Source: Bacillota bacterium
GTDB taxonomy: Bacteria; Bacillota; Clostridia; Lachnospirales; Lachnospiraceae
Direction: 5' to 3'
DNA length: 64,000 nucleotides
Assembly (NCBI GenBank): GCA_023420085.1
Contig: JAEZWQ010000036.1
Span: 1-64,000 of the forward strand
The notes under the pieces are model-generated. The model was not told the origin of the DNA and ran no database searches. It saw only the letters and a program-made list of their open reading frames with translations. Each line of letters starts with the position of its first letter. Positions within the stretch are counted from its first letter, which is position 1. The translations under genes and the position numbers were made by a program. This document shows positions 53,807 through 62,190 of this stretch, in pieces.

Positions 53807-54763
53807 TTATATAAATATAGTCGCAATCATAACATATAAACAAATCGCTATTGCAATTATTGAATATATATTTATATATCTTTTAGCGATATTAAAGTTT
53901 ATTTTAAAATAATTTTTTAATAAATCTTCTCTTCCATTCCTTTTTGCAATATATCTAAAAATAAGAATTCCTATAAATATAAAAGCTAGAACTACTACCG
54001 TAAATATTATTAAGAAAAATTTTGTATCAATATTATCATGCAATTGGCTGTTACTTATATCAAAAGCATTTATATCTATAATAAGATCTAGCTGGTAAAT
54101 AGCAATTGTATTAAAAATAAAATGAATTATTATAGGTATCCAAAGACTTCCAGTAGCTTCTACTAAAAAACTTAATAAAATACCTAGAAAAAATGTATAT
54201 CCTATCTGATTTATATTCATATGTAAAAGGCCAAATAAAAGTGCGGAAAATAAAGAACTTATAAAATATCCACCTTTTTTAGTCATTCCATATATAAATC
54301 CTCTAAATTGTAATTCTTCAAAAATAGCAGGGCATATAGCTATAGCAATAAAAACAATATGTTTATCTGCCACAAGAGATATATTTGTTAAATAATTTGT
54401 AACTGTATCCATATCAAAAATATTGACAGTAACATAATTAATAAGCCCTATTAAAGGATAAAACATTGCTATACCAAAAATTGATAATACAAGATCTATT
54501 AAACTAAATCTTCTAAAACGTAATATTTTAGTTATACTTATCCTGTTAATTATGCATGATATTATATAAGGTAATGTTGCCGCTATCGTCAATCCAATTT
54601 GAATATACATTAGTAAGTTGTTAGACATTAAAATATTATTTATAGCATCAACTCTAACAAATATTAATAATATTCTTAGTAAATAATAGCTTAACAGTAC
54701 AAATAAAATAACAGAAATAAGGTATGTTACTGATGCTATTTTTATTTCTTTTTTTTCATTCAT
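53807..54763 (-). CDS. CPBP family intramembrane metalloprotease (CAAX-protease type)
   Basis: 318 residues with about eight hydrophobic segments. EELQFRGFIYG (motif 1, Glu-Glu-x3-Arg), FGLLHMN (motif 2 His) and HFIFNTIA (motif 3) are all present, so it should be active. Bacterial members process or protect against peptides; substrate unknown. In the operon upstream of dgt. Confidence 0.87.
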   Translation of the reverse strand: MNEKKEIKIASVTYLISVILFVLLSYYLLRILLIFVRVDAINNILMSNNLLMYIQIGLTIAATLPYIISCIINRISITKILRFRRFSLIDLVLSIFGIAMFYPLIGLINYVTVNIFDMDTVTNYLTNISLVADKHIVFIAIAICPAIFEELQFRGFIYGMTKKGGYFISSLFSALLFGLLHMNINQIGYTFFLGILLSFLVEATGSLWIPIIIHFIFNTIAIYQLDLIIDINAFDISNSQLHDNIDTKFFLIIFTVVVLAFIFIGILIFRYIAKRNGREDLLKNYFKINFNIAKRYINIYSIIAIAICLYVMIATIFI

Positions 54764-54776
54764 AACTATTTACCTA

Positions 54777-54995
54777 TTATAATTGAGTCTTTAACATTTC
54801 ATAATCGTCTGGATTATCACACACTATTGTTTCTTCTCCAATATCGCCATTATCTATTTTAGCTGATATAATTAGTCTACATAGTTTTGACTTTAAACTA
54901 AGTTTACTTTGCCCTTCTACAACATAGACTTCATCATTAGCTTTATCAACTAAATCAAAAAATTTTTTTAAATCTTTTATATCTTTTAATTTCAT
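54777..54995 (-). CDS. HPr-fold-like small protein
   Basis: 72 residues with an AGAGG ribosome site. VYVVEGQSKLSLKSKLCRLI resembles the HPr strand-helix region (the K-S-I/L-x-x-L pattern), but the active-site His and the Ser46 context are missing, so it is not a working phosphocarrier. First gene of the long operon ending in udk. Assignment is by pattern only. Confidence 0.45.
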   Translation of the reverse strand: MKLKDIKDLKKFFDLVDKANDEVYVVEGQSKLSLKSKLCRLIISAKIDNGDIGEETIVCDNPDDYEMLKTQL

Positions 54996-55160
54996 AAAAA
55001 CCTCTTAAATTTAAAATTCCCCTATTTTTTATTATACAATGAATATAATACTGTTTCAACTCATCATACATTAGATGATTGTTAAAAATTTTTATCTTTA
55101 TTCTTATAAATAATCTGTCTAAATAAAATTCTTGCCATGTATATTTATACACATTTTTAA

Positions 55161-55189
55161 TTGCTTTCATCTTTTTTTTTTGTTACACT
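55161..55189 (+). promoter_or_regulatory. Promoter giving a leaderless selD mRNA
   Basis: TTGCTT (55161-55166), 17-bp spacer, TACACT (55184-55189). The seventh base after the -10 is the A of the selD ATG (55196). There is no ribosome site. Confidence 0.55.
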
Positions 55190-55195
55190 AACTGT

Positions 55196-56218
55196 ATGAA
55201 ACTTACAAGTCTTGTTAAAACTTCTGGTTGTGCAGCTAAATTAAATCCTAGCGCACTAGAGGGAACATTAAATAAATTAAATAACTATACTAATACTAAT
55301 CTAATTGTTGGCTTTGATACAAATGATGATGCCTTAGTTTATAAAATAAATGATGATTTAGTTGCAGTTCAAAGTCTAGACTTTTTCCCTCCAATGGTTG
55401 ATGACCCTTACACATTTGGACAAATAGCTGCAGCCAATTCTATAAGCGATATCTACGCAATGGGAGCAGAACCAAAAACTGCTATGAATATTACATGCTT
55501 TCCATCTTGCATAAGTCTTGATATCATGAGAGAAATCCTTCAAGGCGGTATAGATAAGGCCAATGAAGCAGGAGTAATTATTGCAGGAGGTCATACCGTT
55601 GAAGATCCCATACCTAAGTACGGGCTTAGTGTTACTGGTTTTGCTCACCCAAGTGAAATATTTACAAATTCATGTGCAAGAGAAGGTGATCTACTAATCC
55701 TTACAAAACCACTTGGCGTTGGTCTAGTTAATACAGCAGCAAAGGTTGATCAAGCCACAATTGAATCAAAAAAAATTGCAGAATATTCAATGAAACAATT
55801 AAATAAGTTTGCAAAAGATTGTCTTAAAGATCTTGATGTACATAGTTTAACAGATGTTACAGGTTTTTCACTTGCCGGTCATAGTTATGAGATGGCATCG
55901 GCTTCAGATAAAACTATCGAAATCTATTCCAATAACTTATGTATTATTCCAGGAGCACTAGAAATCGCAAAATCTGGAATGATTCCTGAAGGAACCTATA
56001 ATAATAAAGAATATCTTAAGGGAAAGTATGAAGAATACATAAACAGAGATGATATGTTAGATGTAATTTTTGATCCTCAGACTTCTGGTGGATTACTTGT
56101 AAGTTTATCCGAATTAGATGCTCTCAAATATTTAAGACGTTTAGAAGAATATACACCTTACGCAAGAATTGTTGGAAAAGTTATAAATAAAAATAAATCA
56201 AGTATAATCATACGATAG
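55196..56218 (+). CDS. selD: Selenide, water dikinase (selenophosphate synthase)
   Basis: 340 residues. The active-site pair is Cys12 and Lys15 (TSGCAAK), a cysteine form rather than selenocysteine. GFDTNDDALVYKIN, IYAMGAEPKTAMNI, IIAGGHTVEDPIPKYGLSV and DPQTSGGLL are conserved. It makes selenophosphate from selenide and ATP, needed for selenocysteine tRNA, selenouridine or the selenium cofactor of molybdenum hydroxylases. No selA/selB is in the window; the nearby hydroxylase at 43.6-46.2 kb is the likely user. Confidence 0.93.
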   Translation: MKLTSLVKTSGCAAKLNPSALEGTLNKLNNYTNTNLIVGFDTNDDALVYKINDDLVAVQSLDFFPPMVDDPYTFGQIAAANSISDIYAMGAEPKTAMNITCFPSCISLDIMREILQGGIDKANEAGVIIAGGHTVEDPIPKYGLSVTGFAHPSEIFTNSCAREGDLLILTKPLGVGLVNTAAKVDQATIESKKIAEYSMKQLNKFAKDCLKDLDVHSLTDVTGFSLAGHSYEMASASDKTIEIYSNNLCIIPGALEIAKSGMIPEGTYNNKEYLKGKYEEYINRDDMLDVIFDPQTSGGLLVSLSELDALKYLRRLEEYTPYARIVGKVINKNKSSIIIR

Positions 56219-56276
56219 TAGATTATAATATAGCACGTCAAATAAGTAGACCTATATTACATTCTACTATCTTTTT
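56214..56276 (+). terminator. Terminator overlapping the selD stop codon
   Basis: GATAGTAGA (56214-56222, containing the TAG stop) pairs with TCTACTATC (56263-56271), followed by TTTTT. The loop is long (40 bases). Confidence 0.55.
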
Positions 56277-56286
56277 ATATATTACA

Positions 56287-56318
56287 AAAATAGGATGCCA
56301 TAAATGGCATCCTATTTT
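56287..56318. terminator. Bidirectional terminator between selD and the permease
   Basis: Perfect 14-bp stem (56287-56300 with 56305-56318) with a four-base loop and A/T runs on either side. Confidence 0.9.
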
Positions 56319-56347
56319 TAAAATTTATTCCCTTGTAATCATCCAGA

Positions 56348-57799
56348 TTATTCTGGACGTTCAGCTAAATCAATATCTTTTGGTCTTAAAACCAAATTAA
56401 GTATTATTGCTGCTAATGTAGCTATAACTACAGGAGATGTTCCTAATGCAGTATAGACAGAATCTGGGATAAACTTAATACCAAATCCTCTTGTTTGATC
56501 ACAAACAGAAACAAATCCCATTCCTAATGCTACTGATAAACCAACTATTGTAGTATTACGAAGCGTCATCTTTTGCTTAGCAATTAGTCTTACACCTGTC
56601 ATAGTAATTGAAGCAAACACAGTTATTGTTGCTCCTCCAATAACGCTAAATGGTATAGTTGTTAATAATCCTGAGAATTTAGGGAATATACCAGCAAGTA
56701 ATATTAATACTGCGGCTATAGCCATAACAACTCTATTTATAACTTTTGTTGTACCAACGATACCAACATTTTGGCTATATGTTGCAAGTGGTGGACATCC
56801 AAGAAGACCAGCTATTATGTTTGTAACACCATATGCAATTATACCACCTTGTAACTCCTTTGGTGTAGGAACTCTATCCATACCACCAACTGTAGTTGCT
56901 GTAAAGTCACCTATAGCCTGTACGGAGTTAACTATAAATAATATTACAAATCCAACTATAATCGCTGGATCAAATTGAATACCAAAATGAAGTGGTGTAG
57001 CAAAAGTTGGGGCCCAACCTGCTGCTGAAATCTTTGAGAAGTTTACTAGTCCAAAAGGAATAGCTACAACATACCCAACGATAATACCAAATAAAATTGA
57101 AGCTAATTTAGTTATACCCTTAGTAAAGTTAGAGAAGAATATAACAACAGCTAATGTTATAAGTGCTACTAACCAGTATTTCCAGTTACCCCAAGCTGGA
57201 TATCCATTAACGCCTTGTGGTACCATAACTTCCTTACCATCAACTGCCTGTAAAACCCATCCAAACTTAGAGTTACCATCTCCACCCATATATCTCATTC
57301 CAACTGGATATAAAGATAAACCTATAACAAAAACAACTGTTCCTGTTACTAAAGGTGGGAATAAAGGTAATAAAAATTTAACAAATGAACCAAATAAAAT
57401 GGCAACTAATCCACCAATTAATTGTGAACCTAATATAACTGCTATAGCACTCTTAGGATCGTTAGTTTTTGCAAATTGTAGTGCAGCAACTGCTGACATT
57501 GTAGGAACATATGCAAAACTTGCTCCTATAATCATTGGTAACCTTGCTCCAACTTTCCATATAGGGAATAATTGAATTAAAGTTGATATACCAGCTACTA
57601 TTAAGGACATCTGAATAAGTAAAACCTTATCTTCTGGACTTAGTTGAGCAGCTCCTGAAACAATAAGCGCTGGAGTAATACATCCAACTATCATTGCAAG
57701 AACGTGTTGTAAAGCTACTGGTATAGCCTCTCCCATTTTAGGAGTACCTTCAAACTCAAACAAGCTACCATAATTTTTTGTATCTGCCTTGTTACTCAA
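56348..57799 (-). CDS. Xanthine/uracil permease (NCS2 family)
   Basis: 483 residues with about 14 membrane segments. QHVLAMIVGCITPALIVSGA opens the family, GGMDRVPTPKELQGGIIAYG and GCPPLATYSQNVGIVGTTKV are its substrate-site segments. It takes up xanthine, uric acid or uracil with protons; the xanthine branch is favoured by the context of a selenium-type xanthine dehydrogenase. The start is TTG with GGAGG nine bases upstream. No purine riboswitch was found in the leader. Confidence 0.87.
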   Translation of the reverse strand: MSNKADTKNYGSLFEFEGTPKMGEAIPVALQHVLAMIVGCITPALIVSGAAQLSPEDKVLLIQMSLIVAGISTLIQLFPIWKVGARLPMIIGASFAYVPTMSAVAALQFAKTNDPKSAIAVILGSQLIGGLVAILFGSFVKFLLPLFPPLVTGTVVFVIGLSLYPVGMRYMGGDGNSKFGWVLQAVDGKEVMVPQGVNGYPAWGNWKYWLVALITLAVVIFFSNFTKGITKLASILFGIIVGYVVAIPFGLVNFSKISAAGWAPTFATPLHFGIQFDPAIIVGFVILFIVNSVQAIGDFTATTVGGMDRVPTPKELQGGIIAYGVTNIIAGLLGCPPLATYSQNVGIVGTTKVINRVVMAIAAVLILLAGIFPKFSGLLTTIPFSVIGGATITVFASITMTGVRLIAKQKMTLRNTTIVGLSVALGMGFVSVCDQTRGFGIKFIPDSVYTALGTSPVVIATLAAIILNLVLRPKDIDLAERPE

Positions 57800-57873
57800 T
57801 TGTGATTTCCTCCAATCATTATTATTAACATTTTTATTTACAAGGGAATCTATATAAAATGTTAATTGTGTTT

Positions 57874-57902
57874 ATTATATGATTATTACTCTATTATGTC
57901 AA
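57874..57902 (-). promoter_or_regulatory. Promoter of the xanthine/uracil permease
   Basis: Minus-strand TTGACA (57897-57902), 17-bp spacer, TATAAT (57874-57879): full consensus. Confidence 0.85.
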
Positions 57903-57996
57903 ATAAGATTGATAAACTTGTGTCAATAAAAATGGCTTTTACTTTATATAAAGGCCATATAAATATATATTTTTTAATTAATAGTTGTCGCTATAA

Positions 57997-58025
57997 TTGA
58001 AAATTAGTGAAATATGTTATATACT
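57997..58025 (+). promoter_or_regulatory. Promoter of uppP
   Basis: TTGAAA (57997-58002), 17-bp spacer, TATACT (58020-58025), then the AATGGAGG ribosome site and ATG at 58046. Confidence 0.65.
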
Positions 58026-58045
58026 CCTAAGAATGGAGGTAAATT

Positions 58046-58873
58046 ATGTACTTACTTGATTTAATAAAAGTTATTATACTTGGACTTGTTGAGGGAATAA
58101 CTGAATGGCTACCAATAAGTAGTACAGGACACCTAATTTTATTTGAAAAAATTCTTCCACTTCATACAGTTTCTTCCACATATATGTCCATGTTTAGAGT
58201 TGTAATTCAACTTGGTGCAATTTTAGCAATTATCTTGATATATTTTAAAACACTTAACCCTTTTGATAAAAGTAAAGATAATTATCAAAAGTTAAATACT
58301 TGGAATATATGGAAAAAGGTAATTTTTTCAAGCGTAATTGTGGGAATTATAGGTCTACTACTTGACGATTGGTTTGATAAGCACTTTTATAATCCTCTTA
58401 CCATTTCAATCACACTTATAATATATGGAGTTTTATTCATTATTATTGAAAGATGTGATATTAAATCAAAAATTCACTCTATTCATGAATTGCCACTAAA
58501 AATTGCTATTTTTATCGGTACAGCTCAAATTTTAGCATTGGTACCAGGAACTTCTAGATCTGGAGCTACAATAATAGTTGCTTTAATATTAGGTTGTGCT
58601 AGACCTCTTGCCGCACAATTTTCATTTTTTTTAGCAATACCTATAATGTTTGGAGCAAGTGGATTAAAATTTATTAAATACATATATAAATTTAATTTTA
58701 CATTTGGTGAATTTTTCCTTTTATTAATAGGAATGTTAGTATCATTTATAGTATCTATTATTACAGTGAAATTTTTAATGAATTATCTTAAGAAACATAC
58801 CTTTGTAGAATTTGGTTATTATCGTATAGGTTTAGGGATAATTGTTTTAATTTTCTTTGCTATCTTTAGTTAA
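58046..58873 (+). CDS. uppP: Undecaprenyl-diphosphatase
   Basis: 275 residues with about eight membrane segments. EGITEWLPISSTGHLIL and LVPGTSRSGATI are the two active-site motifs. It recycles the C55 lipid carrier for cell-wall synthesis and can confer bacitracin tolerance. Complements uppS at 19.9 kb. Confidence 0.95.
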   Translation: MYLLDLIKVIILGLVEGITEWLPISSTGHLILFEKILPLHTVSSTYMSMFRVVIQLGAILAIILIYFKTLNPFDKSKDNYQKLNTWNIWKKVIFSSVIVGIIGLLLDDWFDKHFYNPLTISITLIIYGVLFIIIERCDIKSKIHSIHELPLKIAIFIGTAQILALVPGTSRSGATIIVALILGCARPLAAQFSFFLAIPIMFGASGLKFIKYIYKFNFTFGEFFLLLIGMLVSFIVSIITVKFLMNYLKKHTFVEFGYYRIGLGIIVLIFFAIFS

Positions 58874-58888
58874 TATAACCATAAACGA

Positions 58889-58973
58889 AATGATGCTGGT
58901 GTTATATGTATATCCTCCGATTATAAAGATCTTTAATACGGTAAGATATGCTCTAACACCAACATCATTTTTT
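58889..58973 (+). terminator. Long-looped hairpin after uppP
   Basis: A 16-base arm (58889-58904) pairs with 58954-58969 with one mismatch; TTTTTT follows on the plus strand. The 49-base loop has further inverted sequence (TTAAAGATCTTTAA core, CCG/CGG and GATAT pairs). Likely the uppP terminator, but larger than usual. Confidence 0.55.
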
Positions 58974-59014
58974 ATATATTATAGACGCAAACTATTATTA
59001 ATTTCAGTCTATCG

Positions 59015-59755
59015 TTACTTTTCACTAGTAATTTTTTGAATATTTGTCCATTTATTTGTATCATTATCTTTAACTAATATGACTTCATCCCCATTTTTGC
59101 TCTTTGTAATAAGAGCCTGTCTTAATCCATATTGAAGACCAACTAGAGAATATTGTCCTTTAGTATTGATAATTTCATCATGCTCAAAATAAGCCAAATA
59201 TATTAAATCTTTTTCTATAGATATATCTGAATTCTCACCATCTGTAAAAATATACTCATAGTATTCAGGCTTATTTTCATCTTCTATTAGCCTGCTTAAC
59301 TGTCTCTCATTTAAGCTAGCTTTCCATTGTTCATAAGTTATTTTGCCACCGAATCTAAAATAATCTATTTTTTGTCCAGGCTTGATTTTACCTTTTAAGG
59401 GCTTAATTATTTCAGCTTCTCCATATGTGTAAGGTATAGTATATGTGTTATCTACATAATTATAATTGTTATAATCTACACTATTTATCTTTATTAATGC
59501 TATATTTTCTACTTCATTATTTAATTGCTTCATGCTAGAAAAATCAATTGCATATTCTGCAATCATAGGTATCTTCTTTGTATCATCTGATTTTGATTGA
59601 AATTTATCTTTAATATTATTAAATTGAGATTTGCTATATTCTACTTCTTCATTTTCTGCATTAACTCCACTAATATTATTTGAATTAAAATATAAAAGTG
59701 CTATTCCTATGCTTATTATTCCCAAAGCCAATATGGATAATTTTAATTTTTTCAT
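59015..59755 (-). CDS. Secreted or membrane-anchored protein of unknown function
   Basis: 246 residues. An N-terminal hydrophobic helix (about 7-25) without a lipobox could be a signal peptide or anchor. The rest is polar and probably extracellular (VDYNNYNYVDNTYTIPYTYG, KPLKGKIKPGQKIDYFRFGG). The GEAEIIKPLKGKIKPGQKI pattern is seen in small extracellular proteins of Gram-positives, but I cannot name a family. It lies 10 bp downstream of the matrixin-type protease, so the two may act together. Confidence 0.6.
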   Translation of the reverse strand: MKKLKLSILALGIISIGIALLYFNSNNISGVNAENEEVEYSKSQFNNIKDKFQSKSDDTKKIPMIAEYAIDFSSMKQLNNEVENIALIKINSVDYNNYNYVDNTYTIPYTYGEAEIIKPLKGKIKPGQKIDYFRFGGKITYEQWKASLNERQLSRLIEDENKPEYYEYIFTDGENSDISIEKDLIYLAYFEHDEIINTKGQYSLVGLQYGLRQALITKSKNGDEVILVKDNDTNKWTNIQKITSEK

Positions 59756-59765
59756 ATTATCTCCA

Positions 59766-60332
59766 TCATCTATAAATACTATTTAATGTATCATTATCAA
59801 TTTTTTGCACCTTTTGAACTTTACGTATCGTGGATTGAGCCATGATTGAATATGGAGTATTTCGATGTGCTAATCCAAAACCATGTCCTATCTCATGTGC
59901 TATTGTACCTTGAACCATATCAGATTTTCTGTTTTTATTTTTATTATCTATTTTTATATCTACATAGAACCAGTCCTTTTCCCAAGGATAAACGGGATTC
60001 CCTTTGGAGTCAAAATGTAAAGTAATACCTAATATGTTCGAACCTAAGTTAGCAGCATAAAAATCCATATTCGATCCTGATTTAGATTTTACAGGAATTG
60101 CATAAAACTTATTATCTGATATTCCAGTGTGCATCCAATTATGAATAGCCCCTTTAATCAAGTGTTCATAATATCCAGCTCCAGAAGCATAATCAATTGT
60201 ATATGTTATTCTTCCAATACCATTTTGATATTTTTTTCCAAATTTTCCACTAGAAAAACTTCTAGCATTTACGCTAATAATATTAGAACAAATTAAAAGT
60301 AAAATTAAAAAATATGTTATCAGTTTTTTAAT
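59766..60332 (-). CDS. Secreted matrixin-type zinc metalloprotease with ATT start codon
   Basis: 188 residues when begun at ATT (60332). That start has a perfect AGGAGG (60341-60346) at eight bases and yields a textbook signal peptide (KKLITYFLILLLICSNIIS, cleaved after VNA). A start at the in-frame TTG (60161) would remove the signal and the first strand. The zinc site HEIGHGFGLAH is at 146-156 with a Met-turn SIM at 163-165, so the catalytic core is complete. No pro-domain is visible. The substrate is unknown. Confidence 0.75.
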   Translation of the reverse strand: MKKLITYFLILLLICSNIISVNARSFSSGKFGKKYQNGIGRITYTIDYASGAGYYEHLIKGAIHNWMHTGISDNKFYAIPVKSKSGSNMDFYAANLGSNILGITLHFDSKGNPVYPWEKDWFYVDIKIDNKNKNRKSDMVQGTIAHEIGHGFGLAHRNTPYSIMAQSTIRKVQKVQKIDNDTLNSIYR

Positions 60333-60674
60333 ATTCGTTTCCTCCTTTTATTTTAATATACCGGTATATTTTCAGTTTAATATATTAATTATAAAATTTC
60401 TATATCTATCATGTATTTTTTTAAATACATTATAGATATAGCTTTAATGTTTTTATAATATTTAGTGTTGTTAGTGCAATTATAGAAACATTATGCTGCT
60501 ATATTCTAATAATTGAATTGCAATATAAAAACTAATAAAGAAAAATAAACTGAAAAGATGGATTGTGCCATTACTACGATTATTGCATTGTATAGAGCAA
60601 TATGATGTGGACTAAATACCAGTGAATCGGTCTATGACAATAAAGGATATTATTTTGGTATCATATAATAGAAA

Positions 60675-60745
60675 TCGCCTAACAATCTTAATAATCGCCT
60701 AAAATTATGGTAAAATTAGGCTAAAATAAAAAGGGCGGTAGGCGA
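60675..60745. promoter_or_regulatory. TCGCCTA motif cluster upstream of the fic remnant
   Basis: TCGCCTA at 60675-60681 and 60695-60701, inverted TAGGC at 60717-60721, and inverted TAGGCGA at 60739-60745 directly touching the ATG. The spacing and mixed orientation suggest an operator of the lost gene. Confidence 0.4.
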
Positions 60746-60954
60746 ATGAAAAATTTTAATTATCAGACTTTAGTAAATCGTAAGTGGGATAATGAGATAA
60801 TAAACCTTTTATCACAAATAGATGAGCGTAAAGGTAAACAAGAACTTTTTTAAGGCAAAAGCCTTCTGTTTTAGACAAACTCGTTGAAATTGCTAAAAGT
60901 CAAAGTATAGAAGATTCCAATAAAATTGAGGGAATCATTTCAACCCATTTTTGA
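60746..60954 (+). pseudogene. Truncated, frameshifted fic-family gene
   Basis: The first frame reads MKNFNYQTLVNRKWDNEIIN and continues to QELF, where a run of six T (seven expected) causes a stop. The next frame continues as RQKPSVLDKLVEIAKSQSIE and NKIEGIISTHF before a second stop. This is the N-terminal region of Fic proteins (KIEG motif). The catalytic HPFxxGN part is entirely missing. Confidence 0.8.
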
Positions 60955-60958
60955 ATAA

Positions 60959-61007
60959 AAAAAATGCCATATAATAGCCCATGCCTTTTGCATAAGCTAT
61001 TATATGG
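60959..61007 (-). terminator. Terminator of the sugar ABC/dehydrogenase operon
   Basis: Perfect 12-bp stem CCATATAATAGC (60967-60978) with its complement at 60996-61007, then CATTTTTTTT on the minus strand. Confidence 0.88.
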
Positions 61008-61036
61008 TTTTTATAAGGAAAATGTTAATTCATATG

Positions 61037-62143
61037 TTATAGTCCAATAATTTCACTAACATCAACTTTTCTATTTTCATTTCTTGATAGAGTACATGCA
61101 TCAGCTGTTGCGATAGCTGAACGAGCTGCTTCTCCAGTAAGTAATTTTTTAAAATCTCCTTCTGGTTCCATTCCATGCAATATATCATTAAGATATCTCA
61201 TTTCTTTTTTCATTACTGATGATAGCCATAAAGGTGTTCTTTTACCAGGATGTCCATATTGTATTGCTCCATCCATCTCTGTTGAAGTATATATCCTTGT
61301 TCTATCATCGTCTTCTTCCTTTGACTCATGAATTAAGAAATGTTCATCTTTCCCGTCTATTCTTAATGTTCCTCCACAATGATACATATCTAATTTTATG
61401 GCACCTTTTTCTCCTTGTATAAGAACATAATGTTCTCCCCATCTAAAGGCTGATCCCCACTCAAGCACAGCAAAACGGTTATCATCAAACTCTAAATTTA
61501 AGAACAACATATCGTCCTCATCTCCAAATGCTTCACTATTATGAGCAACATTGCCAGCTGTCATCGTTACAGTCTTTGGCATATCCCCCATTAAAAACTG
61601 CACACAGTCTAATTCATGGATATGGTGATATAAGTGTCCTCCTGAGTATTTTTTAATTTTTTTCCATGATATGCTTGGTTGTACATCTTCCCAACCATTT
61701 CTAGCTGAATGTATATATAAAATTTTGCCTATAACGCCGTCATTAATTAATTTTTTAGCATGCATAACCCCATTAAAGAAATTCATAATATGTCCCGCCA
61801 TAAAGGTTACTCCATTTTCATCACATGCCTTTACCATATCATCACAGTCTTTAAAACTTAATGCTATTGGTTTTTCACAAAATACATGTTTTTTATTCTT
61901 AGCTGCTTTTATAACTGGTTCTTTATGTAAATAATTTGGGGTAGCAACTATAACACAGTCCACATCTTCTCTACATACTAGTTCTTCAAGCGTCTCTGTA
62001 TAGTCGCATCCTAGTTCTTCGGCAATGGTTTTACCATTTTCTGGATCATAAACAACTGTTACCTTGGCATCATCAAATTCATTCATAAATCTTGCTAAGT
62101 CTGCTCCAAAATATCCAACTCCAACAACGCCATAGCGTTTCAT
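61037..62143 (-). CDS. Gfo/Idh/MocA family oxidoreductase
   Basis: 368 residues. N-terminal NAD(P)-binding GVGYFGADLARFM, then CEKPIALSFKDCDDMV with the family EKP, and the C-terminal substrate domain (GGHLYHHIHELDCVQFLMGD holding the catalytic region). It oxidises or reduces a sugar or inositol-like compound. It follows the permease genes by 47 bp, so its substrate is probably what the ABC transporter brings in. Confidence 0.9.
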   Translation of the reverse strand: MKRYGVVGVGYFGADLARFMNEFDDAKVTVVYDPENGKTIAEELGCDYTETLEELVCREDVDCVIVATPNYLHKEPVIKAAKNKKHVFCEKPIALSFKDCDDMVKACDENGVTFMAGHIMNFFNGVMHAKKLINDGVIGKILYIHSARNGWEDVQPSISWKKIKKYSGGHLYHHIHELDCVQFLMGDMPKTVTMTAGNVAHNSEAFGDEDDMLFLNLEFDDNRFAVLEWGSAFRWGEHYVLIQGEKGAIKLDMYHCGGTLRIDGKDEHFLIHESKEEDDDRTRIYTSTEMDGAIQYGHPGKRTPLWLSSVMKKEMRYLNDILHGMEPEGDFKKLLTGEAARSAIATADACTLSRNENRKVDVSEIIGL

Positions 62144-62190
62144 ATTCTGTCCTCCTATTTCATCAATTCATTTATAGTAAATTTTTTTAA

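Larger units (their letters stand above)
60347..61036. other. 690-bp region of decayed DNA
   Basis: Contains a fragment around 60562-60667 that reads through one in-frame TGA (CAITTIIALYRAI, stop, CGLNTSESVYDNKGYYFGII), TCGCCTA motifs, a broken fic gene and the terminator of the sugar operon. No intact gene. Confidence 0.5.

Noticed and set aside
54955..55170. 71-codon leftward frame upstream of the HPr-like gene
   Set aside because: It overlaps the HPr-like gene in another frame, has no ribosome site and lies over the divergent promoter region.
55229..55234. Selenocysteine codon in selD or in the xanthine dehydrogenase
   Set aside because: selD has TGT (Cys12) at the active site, and no in-frame TGA occurs in either gene.
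57800..58045. Purine riboswitch upstream of the xanthine/uracil permease
   Set aside because: The conserved three-way-junction core of purine riboswitches is not present on the minus strand between promoter and start.
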